DNA from: Labyrinthula sp. Ha
Lineage: Eukaryota > Sar > Bigyra > Labyrinthulida > Labyrinthulaceae
Direction: 5' to 3'
Length of the DNA stretch: 64,000 bases
Assembly (NCBI GenBank): GCA_015227615.1
Contig: JAALGZ010000052.1
Coordinates: forward strand, 62,001-126,000
In this document: positions 19,262 through 31,354 of the stretch, piece after piece
Numbering within the stretch: the stretch's first letter is position 1
How the letters are laid out: every line of letters starts with the position of its first letter
The notes under the pieces: generated by a model
The model's input: only the letters and a program-made list of their open reading frames with translations
The model's database searches: none
What the model was told of the DNA's origin: nothing
Made by a program: the position numbers and the translations under genes

Positions 19262-21238
19262 TGTACATTCAGAACTAATAAGTTTAAGATGAACGTTCTT
19301 TGCTCTCAACATACTAAATGAATTATCAAAATATAAACACACTTTCCGTCCCAAAGTTTTACCTTCCCCCTTTTCCTTCTTTTCAAGATCTTTGGGTATT
19401 TCCTCACCCTCATTGAGAGTAACAAAACCAACGTTATAGTCTTTTACCCACCAACTCCATCGAATCTCTTTCTCGGAATCAGAATTCAACTCAATCAAAA
19501 CCTTTCTATTCTTCCGAGCTGGAATTTTAATCTCAGTCACTCCATTTTCTAACATCTGCTCCAAAACAACAAGCTTAAAAAACAACATTGGATACGTCTT
19601 ATACCCACTTCCTGTATCCTTTATTCTTTCGTAATAATCTCGAGATTCAATTACTCGTCCACATTCCAAGCAAACAATTGCCATATAGTACAATATAACC
19701 TGAACGATTCCTTCCTGCTTTTCTTTCTTCTGCATTTCTTCTTCTAGATCTAATCCTAAATTACCATAGCTAAGAGCTTCTTCAAACTCCTTGATCTGCT
19801 TAGAAAATTCAATCAAACACATATAACACCTAACACGATCAAAAACACTCAAATCCCCTTCTCTCTGCTTCATCCCATCTAACAATCGACGCCTCAATTC
19901 ACGCAAATCCTCCTCTTTCATATACCAAGTTGTGCGCACCACGTTTACCAGATAAACACATAAGTCCAACAATGCCCATTTAATAGTTTCAACCCTGTTT
20001 TCTTTTGACTTCTTTTTAAAACTAACTTCATCCAACTTCTTTTCATCAACAAGATACTTTCTAAACAACCTAAACCCATACCTATCTTGCCTTACCCATT
20101 TTTCTTTTCTACTTTCCACCCAAGTATTAATTACTTCAATCAACTTTTCCCGTCCCTCTTCGTTCTTTTCTCCCGTCTCTTCTTCATGAACAAGCAAACA
20201 CAAAAGAACCTGTGCAGCAACAGATGGACCCATTGTTCTTCTTCCACTATCAATGAACACTTGTAAACTCTTCTCTGCAACTGCAGCCCCTTCTTTCCAC
20301 TCCAATCTGCTCAGATGTACGAGTAATTTATTATGCCAGAGAGACCATTTCAGCACAGGCTTGGAATAAATCCCGTAATCTTCTACTGATTCCGCAAGTG
20401 CTAACGCTTCATCAACTTTTCTTTGATAACTGAAATAGCTAATCTTAGCCAGATCAAAGAACAAGCTGCCAGGATATTCTTCCTGCGCCCATGCAAACAT
20501 CTCATTCACATGTGCTCGATCCTCATCAGACATCCCCAAGCCCAAAAACGTTTTAGTGTTCACATTGAATACAATGAACGCATTAGCAGCCCAAGCAGCA
20601 CACACCCCTTTCTCCTGAAAACACTGCAAAATCATCTCTTCCCCTTTCTTCCTGTCTCCTTTAAATCCACTAATCCACGTAGCAAGTTTACTTGTATTAC
20701 TCTTTGGCAATAAAGAATTTGCTACATAGTATATACCAAAAGTATATAGAGCTGTTGAGCGTACGATTTCTGCTTCTTTGCCAGAATAATCCAATCCTTT
20801 TTCATGTAGGATTTTAATGTACTTATAAGATTTTGCTATATTGGCCACTGCTTTAAGATACTTTCTTTCTATGAGTTCAAGCAATCCAATTGAGATCAAG
20901 CAAAGGCCACGTATCGCTTTCTTCCCAAGCCAATCAGCTCCAGATTGGGCAAGTTTATCAGCTTCCAGTAACTTGGTGTAGCACAAGGAGAGTTGATCAT
21001 CAGACATACTTATAACTCCTTCAGCAGCAGATACTAAGGCTTGTAACATTGCAAAAACTCCACGAATGTCTCTGGCATCGGGAATTGAGCGATCAGGTGG
21101 GGAACAGTTCATACCTTGTTCAAAAGTTTTTTCAGAAGTAGAAAAATCATTTGTCAAAAGCTCTTTCATTCCTTTATGAATTAAATCAATATCTTGTTTC
21201 CATCGAACAGCTGCTTCCTCACTTTCATTAAAAGACAT
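19244..21238 (-). CDS. TTC39/IML2-like tetratricopeptide protein
   Basis: 664 aa, single exon, ATG at 21238. The order of features fits the TTC39/IML2 (DUF3808) family: an N-terminal helix pair with D..LI..G...L..(D/N)(D/E)F..AE..F, an ISxGLLELIERKYLKA repeat (115-130), and a hallmark GFKGDRKKGEEMI (191-203) corresponding to the family's GF.GDR..GL segment. Helical TPR-like repeats follow to about residue 560, then a Lys/Glu-rich and beta-like tail. In yeast, IML2 acts in lipid-droplet and inclusion clearance; vertebrate TTC39 proteins are linked to lipid metabolism. The role here is inferred only from family. Its 3' end overlaps the FAIM1-like gene by 18 nt. Confidence 0.8.
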   Translation of the reverse strand: MSFNESEEAAVRWKQDIDLIHKGMKELLTNDFSTSEKTFEQGMNCSPPDRSIPDARDIRGVFAMLQALVSAAEGVISMSDDQLSLCYTKLLEADKLAQSGADWLGKKAIRGLCLISIGLLELIERKYLKAVANIAKSYKYIKILHEKGLDYSGKEAEIVRSTALYTFGIYYVANSLLPKSNTSKLATWISGFKGDRKKGEEMILQCFQEKGVCAAWAANAFIVFNVNTKTFLGLGMSDEDRAHVNEMFAWAQEEYPGSLFFDLAKISYFSYQRKVDEALALAESVEDYGIYSKPVLKWSLWHNKLLVHLSRLEWKEGAAVAEKSLQVFIDSGRRTMGPSVAAQVLLCLLVHEEETGEKNEEGREKLIEVINTWVESRKEKWVRQDRYGFRLFRKYLVDEKKLDEVSFKKKSKENRVETIKWALLDLCVYLVNVVRTTWYMKEEDLRELRRRLLDGMKQREGDLSVFDRVRCYMCLIEFSKQIKEFEEALSYGNLGLDLEEEMQKKEKQEGIVQVILYYMAIVCLECGRVIESRDYYERIKDTGSGYKTYPMLFFKLVVLEQMLENGVTEIKIPARKNRKVLIELNSDSEKEIRWSWWVKDYNVGFVTLNEGEEIPKDLEKKEKGEGKTLGRKVCLYFDNSFSMLRAKNVHLKLISSECTLTIAE

Positions 21239-23641
21239 TCTTTTTCTTGTATTTGTTTCCTTTGTTGAAATGTAGTGCAGTTAAAATCGGGCATAGAATA
21301 GAGTAAACCTGGTATTCTAAACTCCATTGTTATTTCCATTACCAAAATTGAAATGTTAACGTATTTTGTCAATGTTAAATATCAGGTAATTTGGTCACTA
21401 TAGATTTCGGTGATTTTATTTCACCGGAAAAATCGGGGCTGAGTTACCGTTAATCATGGTTATAAAGTAAAAATGGAAAAGTAATATATGACATACAAAG
21501 AAATAGAATAGTGTTTTCAATATTAGCAAACTAATGAAAAAGTTGTATGATTCATATTTTACAGCAAAAAATACAAAGCAAGTAAAGAATTTATATTAGC
21601 AGAAAGACAGTGAGAGCATTTTAATTGTGGATTATTACCTTTCATTCAACCTTTTTTAGTTTATTTTGTTCTGACTAATAAGATATTATCAGCAAAGAAG
21701 GAGTAGTTTGAACCTGTTGAGGAAGAAACTGTCATAGCTAACACATTTGTTTCGCATTTATTTAATACTGAAGCATGGTCCAACGGTGGAAGTAAGTCAT
21801 AACTTTAATAATTAAGCTAAGCTGTGAAAATCTATAAAACATTACACTTTGCTCGAAAATTTTTGTGACCAGCATACCATAGCTTGACTAAACTAGAGTC
21901 TTGAAGTAAAAAACAATGAATTCTCTACCTTGATTTTTCTCACCACACTTACTGAATTGTTAAGTTTAAACCGCGTGAAGTATGTTTAAATTTGTGGAAG
22001 AACTCCCATTTCACGATCGGTCTTGACTTCAAAACCATTAGCTCCGTATTTCAAGTCATAGAAGTCAAAGGTATAATTAATGAGAGCTTTATAGGAGAAA
22101 ACTCTAATTTGAGGGCTAGCTTCTCAGCTAACGTATGGTCTCAAAATTTTGAATGATTTTTCACTTTTGCTCTTCATCATGTGTGAGCTAAGAAGACCAC
22201 AAGAACAGCTGCATTATACGGAGCTAGTATCTGAAGCGCTTAGTCTAATGAATGTTCAAAGTGATATCTCAATGTTTGAAGATTCAAACCTTTCTTTTGC
22301 TCACAGATTTTAAGATAGAATGGTACTTCGGATGACTGCCACCAATCTTAATTTCTCTAGGATGTAAACGAATGTGGCTCCACTAAGAATTCAACTACCT
22401 AGTGCTCACTTTCCCTTGTTCCAATTTGGTCTTAGATTTGGTAAGAATTATCAACATTCAAGTTATACATTTTACATTACTGGTCATCGACTGCAAATAT
22501 GGAGATTTTGTTGTATCAAATAATTCTAACCTAATTATCAAACGAATACCTAATCTAAAGTTTTACAATGCAGAAAATATTCAATCAACTCGTATACAAA
22601 ATCTAAGAACTTGGTTGTGCTTGAATTCTCTCTTAGTCGCTCATATAGGGGCTCCAATGACTCCTATATAGCCACCATACCAAACATCTAATGCTAAAGA
22701 CCTTCCATAAATCCTTCGACACCTTTCTGATGATACATTTGCGTTACAAGATTGCAAGAATTTAAATTTGGATTTTGTGTCTGGAGCTACAAAAAATGGG
22801 CCGCACCTTAACAACAAAACTAAAGTCCTTGATGTTGGAACTATGAAAAAGTCGTTCTAGTGATGCTGAGGATAATATCCAGAGCGTTCTACCAACACTG
22901 ACCTTCATAGCCCTTTTGTTAATAAACAAAGTTTCCAAGAACAATCAATAAATGGAATTACAGCACAGTCTAAATGTTTTAGCGATTCATCTTTGAAAAA
23001 TCCATATTATATATGATCAGGTAAACAATCGTCAGAATTAAGCTGTAGTTTACTAAAAAAAATATTTACAATTATTGACAGGTCTAGACAGCTTGGGTTC
23101 GATTTTTTTTATGTTGGTTACTCCTGGTGATACTTCAAATAAGCCTACACCTAGGTAGCAACGCTGTGAATGATTTCTCTCATCTGTATTTAATAACTTT
23201 AATTAATCTATTTACAACCCATTTCTTTCAAGGATCTAACCAATATTACCACAACTGCCTTATGGGTATTTTCTTAGTGTTGGGTTCTGATATACTACTA
23301 AGCAGATTGAGAAGTACCATTTATGCATATCCCGTTCGATATTACCGAGTAGAAAACTTTGAGGAACCGTAGGTAGTAAAAATTGAAGGTCCTTGTACTA
23401 GATATCTGCACTATACTCACTAGACATCATATGGGAGTAGTGACCTTTAAGCTATTAATGGGATATTGCAGAAACAAGTGTATTTTTTAGGTCTTGGAAT
23501 ACATTCACACAGATATTTTGCTTCTTAAGAATTAAATTTCACCCTAGTTATTAATATATTCACTCTCAAAAATATGAAATAGGATTCTCCTCATGCATAA
23601 ATACGGGATAAACCTACAATCAAATTTTGCACGTTAACTTA
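21239..23641. other. gene-poor stretch
   Basis: AT-rich; open frames under 95 codons without motifs. The first 200 bp upstream of the TPR gene include a GTTACCGTTAA segment and a CGGGGC word that may be promoter sequence. No RNA gene recognised. Confidence 0.5.
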
Positions 23642-23860
23642 GGATCGATTTGATTTGTTGGTAATTTATCAATAAGAAATGACCAATATTTTTCCTAATG
23701 ATTTAAAAAGATAAATACTCAACCATTTGGATTGATAATTACTAATCAGGAAAGAATCAGAATAATTTGATACAAATCAAAATTCGAATTACTTAATTGG
23801 TAACCAAAATCAAAACAGTTATTACCCAAATATTAATAATTTTCATAGAATAAAATCCCT
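23642..23860 (+). repeat. dispersed AT-rich repeat, copy A
   Basis: About 220 bp starting GGATCG and ending near ATAAAATCCCT. It aligns along its length with 24342-24571 and, in its second half, with 41381-41502 (shared words TGATAAT, AGAATAATTTGATA/AGAGTAATTTGATA, CAAAATCAAAA, AATAATTTT). It is non-coding. Confidence 0.6.
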
Positions 23861-24341
23861 AACTTTAATTCAGCTTTTTTTCTGGTGTCTTTTTATTCCT
23901 ATAATATTTTTATTTTTTGAAATATTAAGGCTATTGGATCTTAAGTTAATCCTAGCTGAAGCAGCATTGATAAGCTTGGTGATGATATTTCCTGAGTTCG
24001 TCGTATAGTTCTAACCCCCCTCTCCAGGGACATACTATGCTTGTTTTGGTCCTGTTGCTCTATATACTTATGTTAAGCAAGCAAGAAGGGTTGATAATTA
24101 TTTTTGGTGCAGAGAATCTATTCTTGATTAAAGAAAAATAAGCATAACTACTTTTCAACTTTTTTTATCCCTTTACCTAGGAAGTTGGTAACTAAGTAAC
24201 CACATTCACATACCCCGTGAGATTTGTGCATTGGTATAAGGCGAGGTTTCACTTAGTTATTTGGTACTCACTCAAACTAAACTCCTACTCTAATCTGACT
24301 CTGAATAAAATTTTTCATGATACTTGTGTGTTTACAACCAG

Positions 24342-24571
24342 GGATCGGAAATGACTTATTAATAATTTGACAAAAAAAGTTCAGCCATAATTTCCTCATT
24401 GATTGAAACTGATAATTATCTAACCATGTTGGCTTATTATTGATAATTAATCGATAATCATAATAAAATAAGAACCACTTGATGAAAATTAAAATCCAAA
24501 TTCTGTTATTGAAAAATTGAACCAAAACAATTATCAAGTAATTTTTGATAATTTTTATCAAATCCATTGCC
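24342..24571 (+). repeat. dispersed AT-rich repeat, copy B
   Basis: Same orientation and extent as copy A, about 700 bp away. Its 3' half aligns best with copy C (CGATAATCATAA..., CAATTATCAA, TTGATAATTTTTAT, CCATTGCCTA). Identity is roughly two thirds by eye, so these are old copies. Confidence 0.6.
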
Positions 24572-26908
24572 TATTTGTAACTAAATGAGTATATGGCCCT
24601 CCGCTTAATATATGATCATCGGCGTTTTGAATGTTTGAAAAGGATTTCTTCTATATTTTTCATTAACTTAAGGAAGAATATAAGCCCAAATGAAACAATA
24701 TTGCTAACTCAAATTACCAATTGATTCTGTGTATTCGGCTGCATTTAATAGTACAAATCACTGAGTTCAACACTCCGGGTAAATTTTCTTAATAATTCCT
24801 AAAAATCTCACACCTGGAAGACAATTACTAATGACATTCTTTTTGGATGATGTTAAATCTCTGCTTGCACTAGGGTTATACTGTGTAAATAAATATATGA
24901 CAAATATTGGGATAGGGTATGTTCCATCACATTTCCGGTAAATGTTTAGTTTACAAGAATTATATTTTGGTGTGAAAATATTTATTTTTTCAAAGTTTTA
25001 AAAATTTAATGCAGCAAAAAGGATATTGGATCTGCTTCAGATATCAATTTTAGTTGTTAGGATTGCTACGACAATAACTAGCCATATGTAGTTTTCTTCA
25101 ACATTCACAATACCTTGGTATAGTAATAACTTGAACTTGTAATAATATGTATGAGTATTTGCTGTGCATTAATTTTAACTAAGTCTAGGTACCCAACTAT
25201 TGTGACCCAGTGAGCACTTTACAATTAACTGATTTAAATTTAGTCATATCATTTGAGCATATACAGTAATTTCATGCACATATTAAGCTAGAACTAGAGC
25301 AACAAGTTTACCAAGAGTTCCAATTTAGGAATACAGTGATGACAATCCATTATTTCAATAATCCATGTAAGAATTCGATTGTAGAACACAAGTTAAATGT
25401 CTACATCATTTTTTCTTTAAATTGTTTCTGAACCCAAAAGAAAGTTTGTAGTACTGCTATTATTTATGGTATCATACTGCTTGTGTAAAAATAAAAGAAT
25501 TAACGTAGCAATAAATAAGAGAAAGATCTGAAATGGTAATTTTCCGAAGAAACTTAGATGTCATATCACACTTAGATATACGAATCTTGGATTTAACTTC
25601 AATTACTATTAGTTTCATGAACTCGGTCAAGTTTCTGAAGACTTGGTATATGTTTATAAACCATCTTAAATGTAGATGAATTATACTACAATAAAATTCT
25701 GTAAGTATAATTGCTATATGTGAATTTGCCATATATTACGAATAAAGTATTACAGACTCTAACTAACTGGCTAAAATATATATCTTGAAACTCATAAAGA
25801 AACTAAAAATTTTGGACTCTAACGAAACACAGTCATATTATTTGAGGATGAGCTAACTTGATATATTCGAAATATTTACAAGGTTCTAACAAAATAATAT
25901 TATCTTGAGATCTATAATGTCACACTGAGTACAACAAGAATATCACATACGAGCTATTAAAAAAATAACAAGTATCTAGCGAAGAGAATGGATAAGATCT
26001 AGCAGAAATGGAAGAATTTTAATTGCAGTCAGATGAGAAATATCGCTGCGGAACAAAGATAAGGTAAAATTTTAACTGATGCCCCGAACTAAAAAAAATC
26101 AGATTAACTAAGAACTAAGACCGTGTAATTCTGTTTTTGTTATCGGCTTCTATTTATAATCTTGCTATGGTTTAAAAGATATATATGTGCTGATGTTTAG
26201 CTCAAGATCTTACCAATAAACTTTGAAACAGAAGGAAACTCAATAGATACAATACAGAAAAATATGAGCTCAAAAAACATACATTTTAATGATCACCCAA
26301 ATTAATGGAGATACTAGAACTGATATTTGAGATTTATTGTGCCTTATTCTACAAGCTTTGATTTTTTGTACGTGCAAAGAAACTATTATCAAAGTTTTAT
26401 TTTGATGGTTATCTTAAAGTCGACATTAGTAGACACGATTATTCATAAATGCAAGCGGAACATCGCAATAGATATAAGCCCTCTAACCTTAGACTTGATT
26501 TCACCATTGGCAGAGATTCCGTGATATGAGGTAGAAATTTTCTTTTCATTAAGAAATTCATGTGATATTGATGCAAAGATAATATAGGATTTCCCTGAGA
26601 GCGCCAGCATTTTTACTTTCTCCCCAATACGTTATGAACAGAAACCTTTTCCATTCCTAGTGCACCCGCGCTTTAAATCAATCTTTTATTTGATTGAGTG
26701 CGATTCTCCAAGAAACTTTTAGTTTGGTTTCCCTTTTGAAAGCTAAATTGAAATTCTCATTGTAAGGAATAGTATCATCAATGTCTTATTTGGAGAATGT
26801 GTATTACTCCTTTGATATACCAGAAATCCAATTTGACCAACTTAGCTTACTTTACTTACAAGAAATTATGCTGAAAATTTGATTAGTGATTATAGAACAT
26901 TTCCGGTT
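24572..26908. other. gene-poor stretch
   Basis: AT-rich; no frame above 90 codons, no motif or RNA gene recognised. Confidence 0.5.
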
Positions 26909-26913
26909 ATTAT

Positions 26914-27051
26914 TGTTGCCTAGTTGCTAATATTGAAGAGGTGTATTTTAAGTTTGTCTTTATATTTTAGTGGTTTTGTTAAAAGCTTAAGAAAATACAG
27001 TTCGGTGAAACTCCTATTCCCTATTTCTAGTATTCTAAATACAAGACAATA
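26914..27051 (-). repeat. 3' LTR of the copia element
   Basis: 138 bp, identical to 31212-31349 except for one base. On the plus strand it begins TGTTG and ends CAATA; flanked on the left by ATTAT. Confidence 0.9.
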
Positions 27052-27223
27052 TGCTCATACTTCCCCACTCTTCATAGCTCCTATGGTGTAAATGTATTTT
27101 TTATTGACTTGATTTGTAACTTTTTTGTATCTTTTCTTGATTTTACTTGTAACTTTTCTTGTATTTTTTTTTCTTGAGTTGACTTGTAACTTTACTTGTA
27201 ACTTGTATTTTCTATTTCTTAAT
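27052..27223 (-). other. copia 3' non-coding region with ACTTGTAAC repeats
   Basis: Between the pol end and the 3' LTR, plus-strand units resembling CTTGTAACTTTT recur about five times (27110-27205). Purine-rich sequence (coding strand GAAGAGTGGGGAAG) near 27065 is a likely polypurine tract. Confidence 0.6.
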
Positions 27224-30200
27224 TTACTTTAGTGTGTCCATTAACTTTTGAACTATGTTTTTGAAGATAACTTTATTGACCGGTTTCGTAAATATATCTG
27301 CTAAATTTTTTCCTGCTTCAGTGTATTTTATTTTCCAACTATTTCTTTTCAGTTCAAAGCGTGTAACAAAATATTTTATGTCGATATGACGACTTCTTCC
27401 GCTAATTGTTTGCCCTTCTAGTAACTTTACTGCACCTTGGTTGTCTGAAAATACTGTAACTTCAGGTGTTTTCATCCTCAAAAACTTCAGAATATTTGTG
27501 CACCATTTCAAATTTGACACACCTCTTGCGACTCCTATGGTTTCTGCCTCTGTACTCGACTGAGCTACGAGATCTTGTTTCTTTGTTTTCCAAATTATCG
27601 GAGTTCCATTCAAGAGAATAATATGACCGTCGATAGACGCCATATTAGCTGGAATATTTTTCCAACTAGCGTCACAATAAACCTCAATTTTAGTTTTTTT
27701 AATGTCTCTTTTAAATGATATTGCCAGTTGTTTTGAGTGTAAAATATATTTAAGTACTCGTTTTGCTTGTCTTAAATGTTCTATTCCTGGTGCTTTCGAG
27801 AAGACCGAAAGTCGATTGACTGCCCATGCGATATCGGGACGACATGTTCTCGCTGCAAATAGTAGTGTTCCTATTATCGACTGAAAGTATTTTGGATCAA
27901 TCTTTGATTCTGTGGGGTCATAATATAACCCTGATTGATGTGGGATCCCAACGAATTTTGAATTCTCGACTTCGTATGTGATCGCTCTTGTTTCAATATA
28001 ATTTTTTATATGTAGATAATAACATCTCCATGTTTTCTTAATCTCGAAACCTATGAACTTCTCGGAATTATCAGTATGTTTGATCTCGAAAATCTGTTTA
28101 AATTTGTTGAATAGTGCATTACCATTCTTCGGATTTTGACAAGCAAAAAGAATATCATCGACGTATATAATAAGAAACACTTCATCGCCATCCTGATCAA
28201 GTCGGTACATGGTGGTCTCAATAAGGCATTTGATGAAGCCTAGCTCCCTGAGACGCAAATCCAGAAGCTCATACCAACATCTTGCTGACTCTTTTAGACC
28301 ATATAACGCCTTCTCGCTTTGCCAATAAAAATTCTCCCGATCCTTGAAGTATTTTTGAGGGAGGATATAGTATCTTTTTGTTTCTAATTTAGCGTCTAGG
28401 TACGCTGTAGATACATCTAGTTGAAAGCTATGCAAGCTGCTTTGTGCCACTTTTGAGAAAAACATCCTGACACACTCAAAGTTGGTTACTGGACTATACG
28501 TCGGTTGAAGTGCCCTGCTAAATTTTCCGTTCGCAGTTACACGCACCTTATAAATATGCTTTTTCTGAACGTTGTCATATTTCTTAGAGTAAAGTTCAAC
28601 GAGGTTCAAGACTTCATCTTCCTGTGGTTTTTGTTGTGTTGGGATTTTTGAAAAGCCGCCTATTGTCTCCAGTTTTACCAGCTCTTTATCGTAAACTTGA
28701 TACCAGTGTTTGCTGTCTTCGTATCTTTTTATCTGTGAGTAACTTTTAGGTACATTTCCCTTTTTCTTTTGTAGAAGAAAAATATTTTGAATTGGATCTA
28801 GCAGTAAAGAATAAGCTTGTTCTACGAACGCTGTTAGCTGGGTTTGTTTTGCAACATATCTTCTTACAGGTTTCTTTTTTCTGTTGCTCCTTCTAACCCA
28901 GTCCTCTGGAACTTCTGTATTCTCCTCCTTTCTGAGGTTGTCAAACTGCACTTGTGGATCCAATGTATTTTCATTTTCATTTTTATATTTATTATATAGG
29001 TTATTTGTTAACGGACGAATATCCCTTGCTAATATTTCTTTTCCTGAAGCGTCATCCAATATTATGTGCTCTGCTGAAGTGTTTTTTACCCCAACATATA
29101 TTCCTTTCTTGGATCTTGCTGCAAACTTATTTTCAGGCTTCTTAATTCTATATACTACCTTTTGACCAAACATAAAAAGATTGTTTAATTGTGGTTTTCT
29201 TTTAAATAAGACAAAAACTGGAGGTGTTTCAACTGTAGAAGTAGATATATTGTTGCTGATGAACGCTGCGTATTTAGTCGCGTAGGTCCAGTATTTCTTT
29301 TCTAGTTTCGACTCGTAAATGAGCGTTCTAGAAAGTTGTAGTATTCTACCATTGGCTCTTTCAGCGGTGCCGTTTGCCTCTGGTAGATATACAGGACTAA
29401 ACCTGAAACTTATACCCTCTTGGTCAAAGTATGTTCTCAAAGTAGAGTTTTTGAATTCAGTTCCCTGATCCATATAAACTTCTTTTATTTTATATTCGCT
29501 GAGCCTTTGTACTTTTTTGAAAAATATTATCAAGTTTTCTGGAATACGATCTTTTGACTTGAAATTCTATACATATCTATATTTAGAGAAGCTGTCAGTA
29601 ACGACAATAAAATAATGTTCTCCAGCTTTACCTCTTACAGTTGAAGATACAGTGTCACAATACAGTCTCTCTAGAGGTTTGCTGGCCTTGAACACTTTTT
29701 GTTTATGAACAGGTGATCTTTGTTGGTTTGTTTTTGAACAAACTTCACAGCTTACTATATCAGGTACTTTTATTCTTATATTATGAAACTTTAAAGTATT
29801 TTTCAATATACTTACTGAAGGATGACCAAAAAGTTTGTGGTAATATTCTACTTCAGAAATTGTAAATATCTTTTCGTTATCAATGAATTCTGCTTCTGTT
29901 TTGAATACTCTATTTGCTTCTTTCTTTGCAGTTAAAACTATTTTATTATCCTCATTTACGAAAACAATGTTCTTATCTTTAGTTTTTATTCTGAGATCTT
30001 TCTCTAAAAGTTTTCCAAAACTTATTAAACAAGTATCTGTATCAAGAACTATTGCATCTTTCAAAACGAGAACCTTATTCATATCCGTTTTTATTTTGAA
30101 CGAGGCTCTTTTAGTTATTGGCAACGTTCCACCTACTACGTTTACGTGTCCATCTTGAACATCTTTTATTTCAAACGCTTTACTAATATATCTTTTAGGT

Positions 30201-31211
30201 AAAACGTGGCTACTTGCTCCTGAATCTACGATGAATGGTATTTTATTTTTATCTTTTTCTATTGTATTTAGGACATGTTCTACCAAAACATCTGCAGTTT
30301 CATCATACACAGTTTCCGTATCTTCTTCTGAATTGTAAGATTTTTGTGTTCTTATTTCAAAGCTTTCAGACTGCTGGGTTTCTTATCCTTGCTGAGTTAC
30401 GTTTCTCGTGTTTGCTTCGTTATTTTCTTTGTTCCCACCTTTTCCGGGGCACGCCGGTGCAAAATGTTTATCCGACTTACAAAGAATACAATGCGTTCTA
30501 GCCTTGCATTTTTTTGTCACATGGTTAGTTCTCCAACATCTTCCATACTTCTTTTTTGGTTTCGATGACTGCGAGTAATGGTTATTAGAAGATTTTTTAT
30601 TGTTGTCTATTTTCTCTGCGATGAACCTCAGTTCTTTTAAAATTGTATAATATTTTCTTAAATTAGTATGTAACCTGAGCTGTTGCTGCAACGAGTCTAC
30701 TAAAGGATGTTTTAGGATTCTCATGATCCACGCTATCTTGTCCTCGTCGTTAAGAGTTCCCGCTATCTCCTGATAACGTGCCTGATTAACGTCGAAGTTA
30801 TTGATCCTTTCTAAAGCTGTATTCCCGGGTGAGTTGAATAGTAAGTTTCTGAGTCTGTCTCTTTCTGAGACGTCATCAGCAGAATACATATCCTTTATTC
30901 TCTCCCAGAGAGTATTTGGATCTTCAACGTCACCTACGGATTCTATTACCTTTTCTGAAAGATGTTGGTAAATAATTCTAGTTGCAGTTGTGTCTATTTT
31001 GGCTTGGGATCTCTTTGACTTGCCCGTGTAAAGTTCATCACCAGGTTCGTCTTTAGAAACTCTGAGCCAAACACCCTCTTCACGAAGGAAGCTTTTAATT
31101 TTAATAACCCAGTTTTTATACTGTTGCGGGTTGTTAAGTTTGAAAGTACTATCACCCATTCTTTTTATTTTTTAGGGAAGTAATATAAAATTCTTTTGCT
31201 GGTTGTTAACC

Positions 31212-31349
31212 TGTTGACTAGTTGCTAATATTGAAGAGGTGTATTTTAAGTTTGTCTTTATATTTTAGTGGTTTTGTTAAAAGCTTAAGAAAATACAGTT
31301 CGGTGAAACTCCTATTCCCTATTTCTAGTATTCTAAATACAAGACAATA
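31212..31349 (-). repeat. 5' LTR of the copia element
   Basis: 138 bp, one-base difference from the other LTR; followed on the right by ATTAT (31350-31354), the apparent target duplication. Confidence 0.9.
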
Positions 31350-31354
31350 ATTAT

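Larger units (their letters stand above)
26914..31349 (-). mobile_element. Ty1/copia-type LTR retrotransposon, young copy
   Basis: A complete-looking element on the minus strand, with 138-bp LTRs at both ends and a likely 5-bp target duplication ATTAT (26909-26913 and 31350-31354). The gag part lies on the right (about 30.4-31.2 kb), with a CCHC zinc knuckle. The pol part lies to the left (about 27.2-30.3 kb) in copia order: aspartic protease (VDSGASSH), integrase, reverse transcriptase (YVDD) and RNase H. A purine-rich tract lies next to the left LTR on the coding strand. The two LTRs differ at one position, so insertion was recent. The coding region is not one continuous frame; there are about two interruptions, and at least one could be the kind of frame change some copia elements use between gag and pol. 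Confidence 0.93.
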
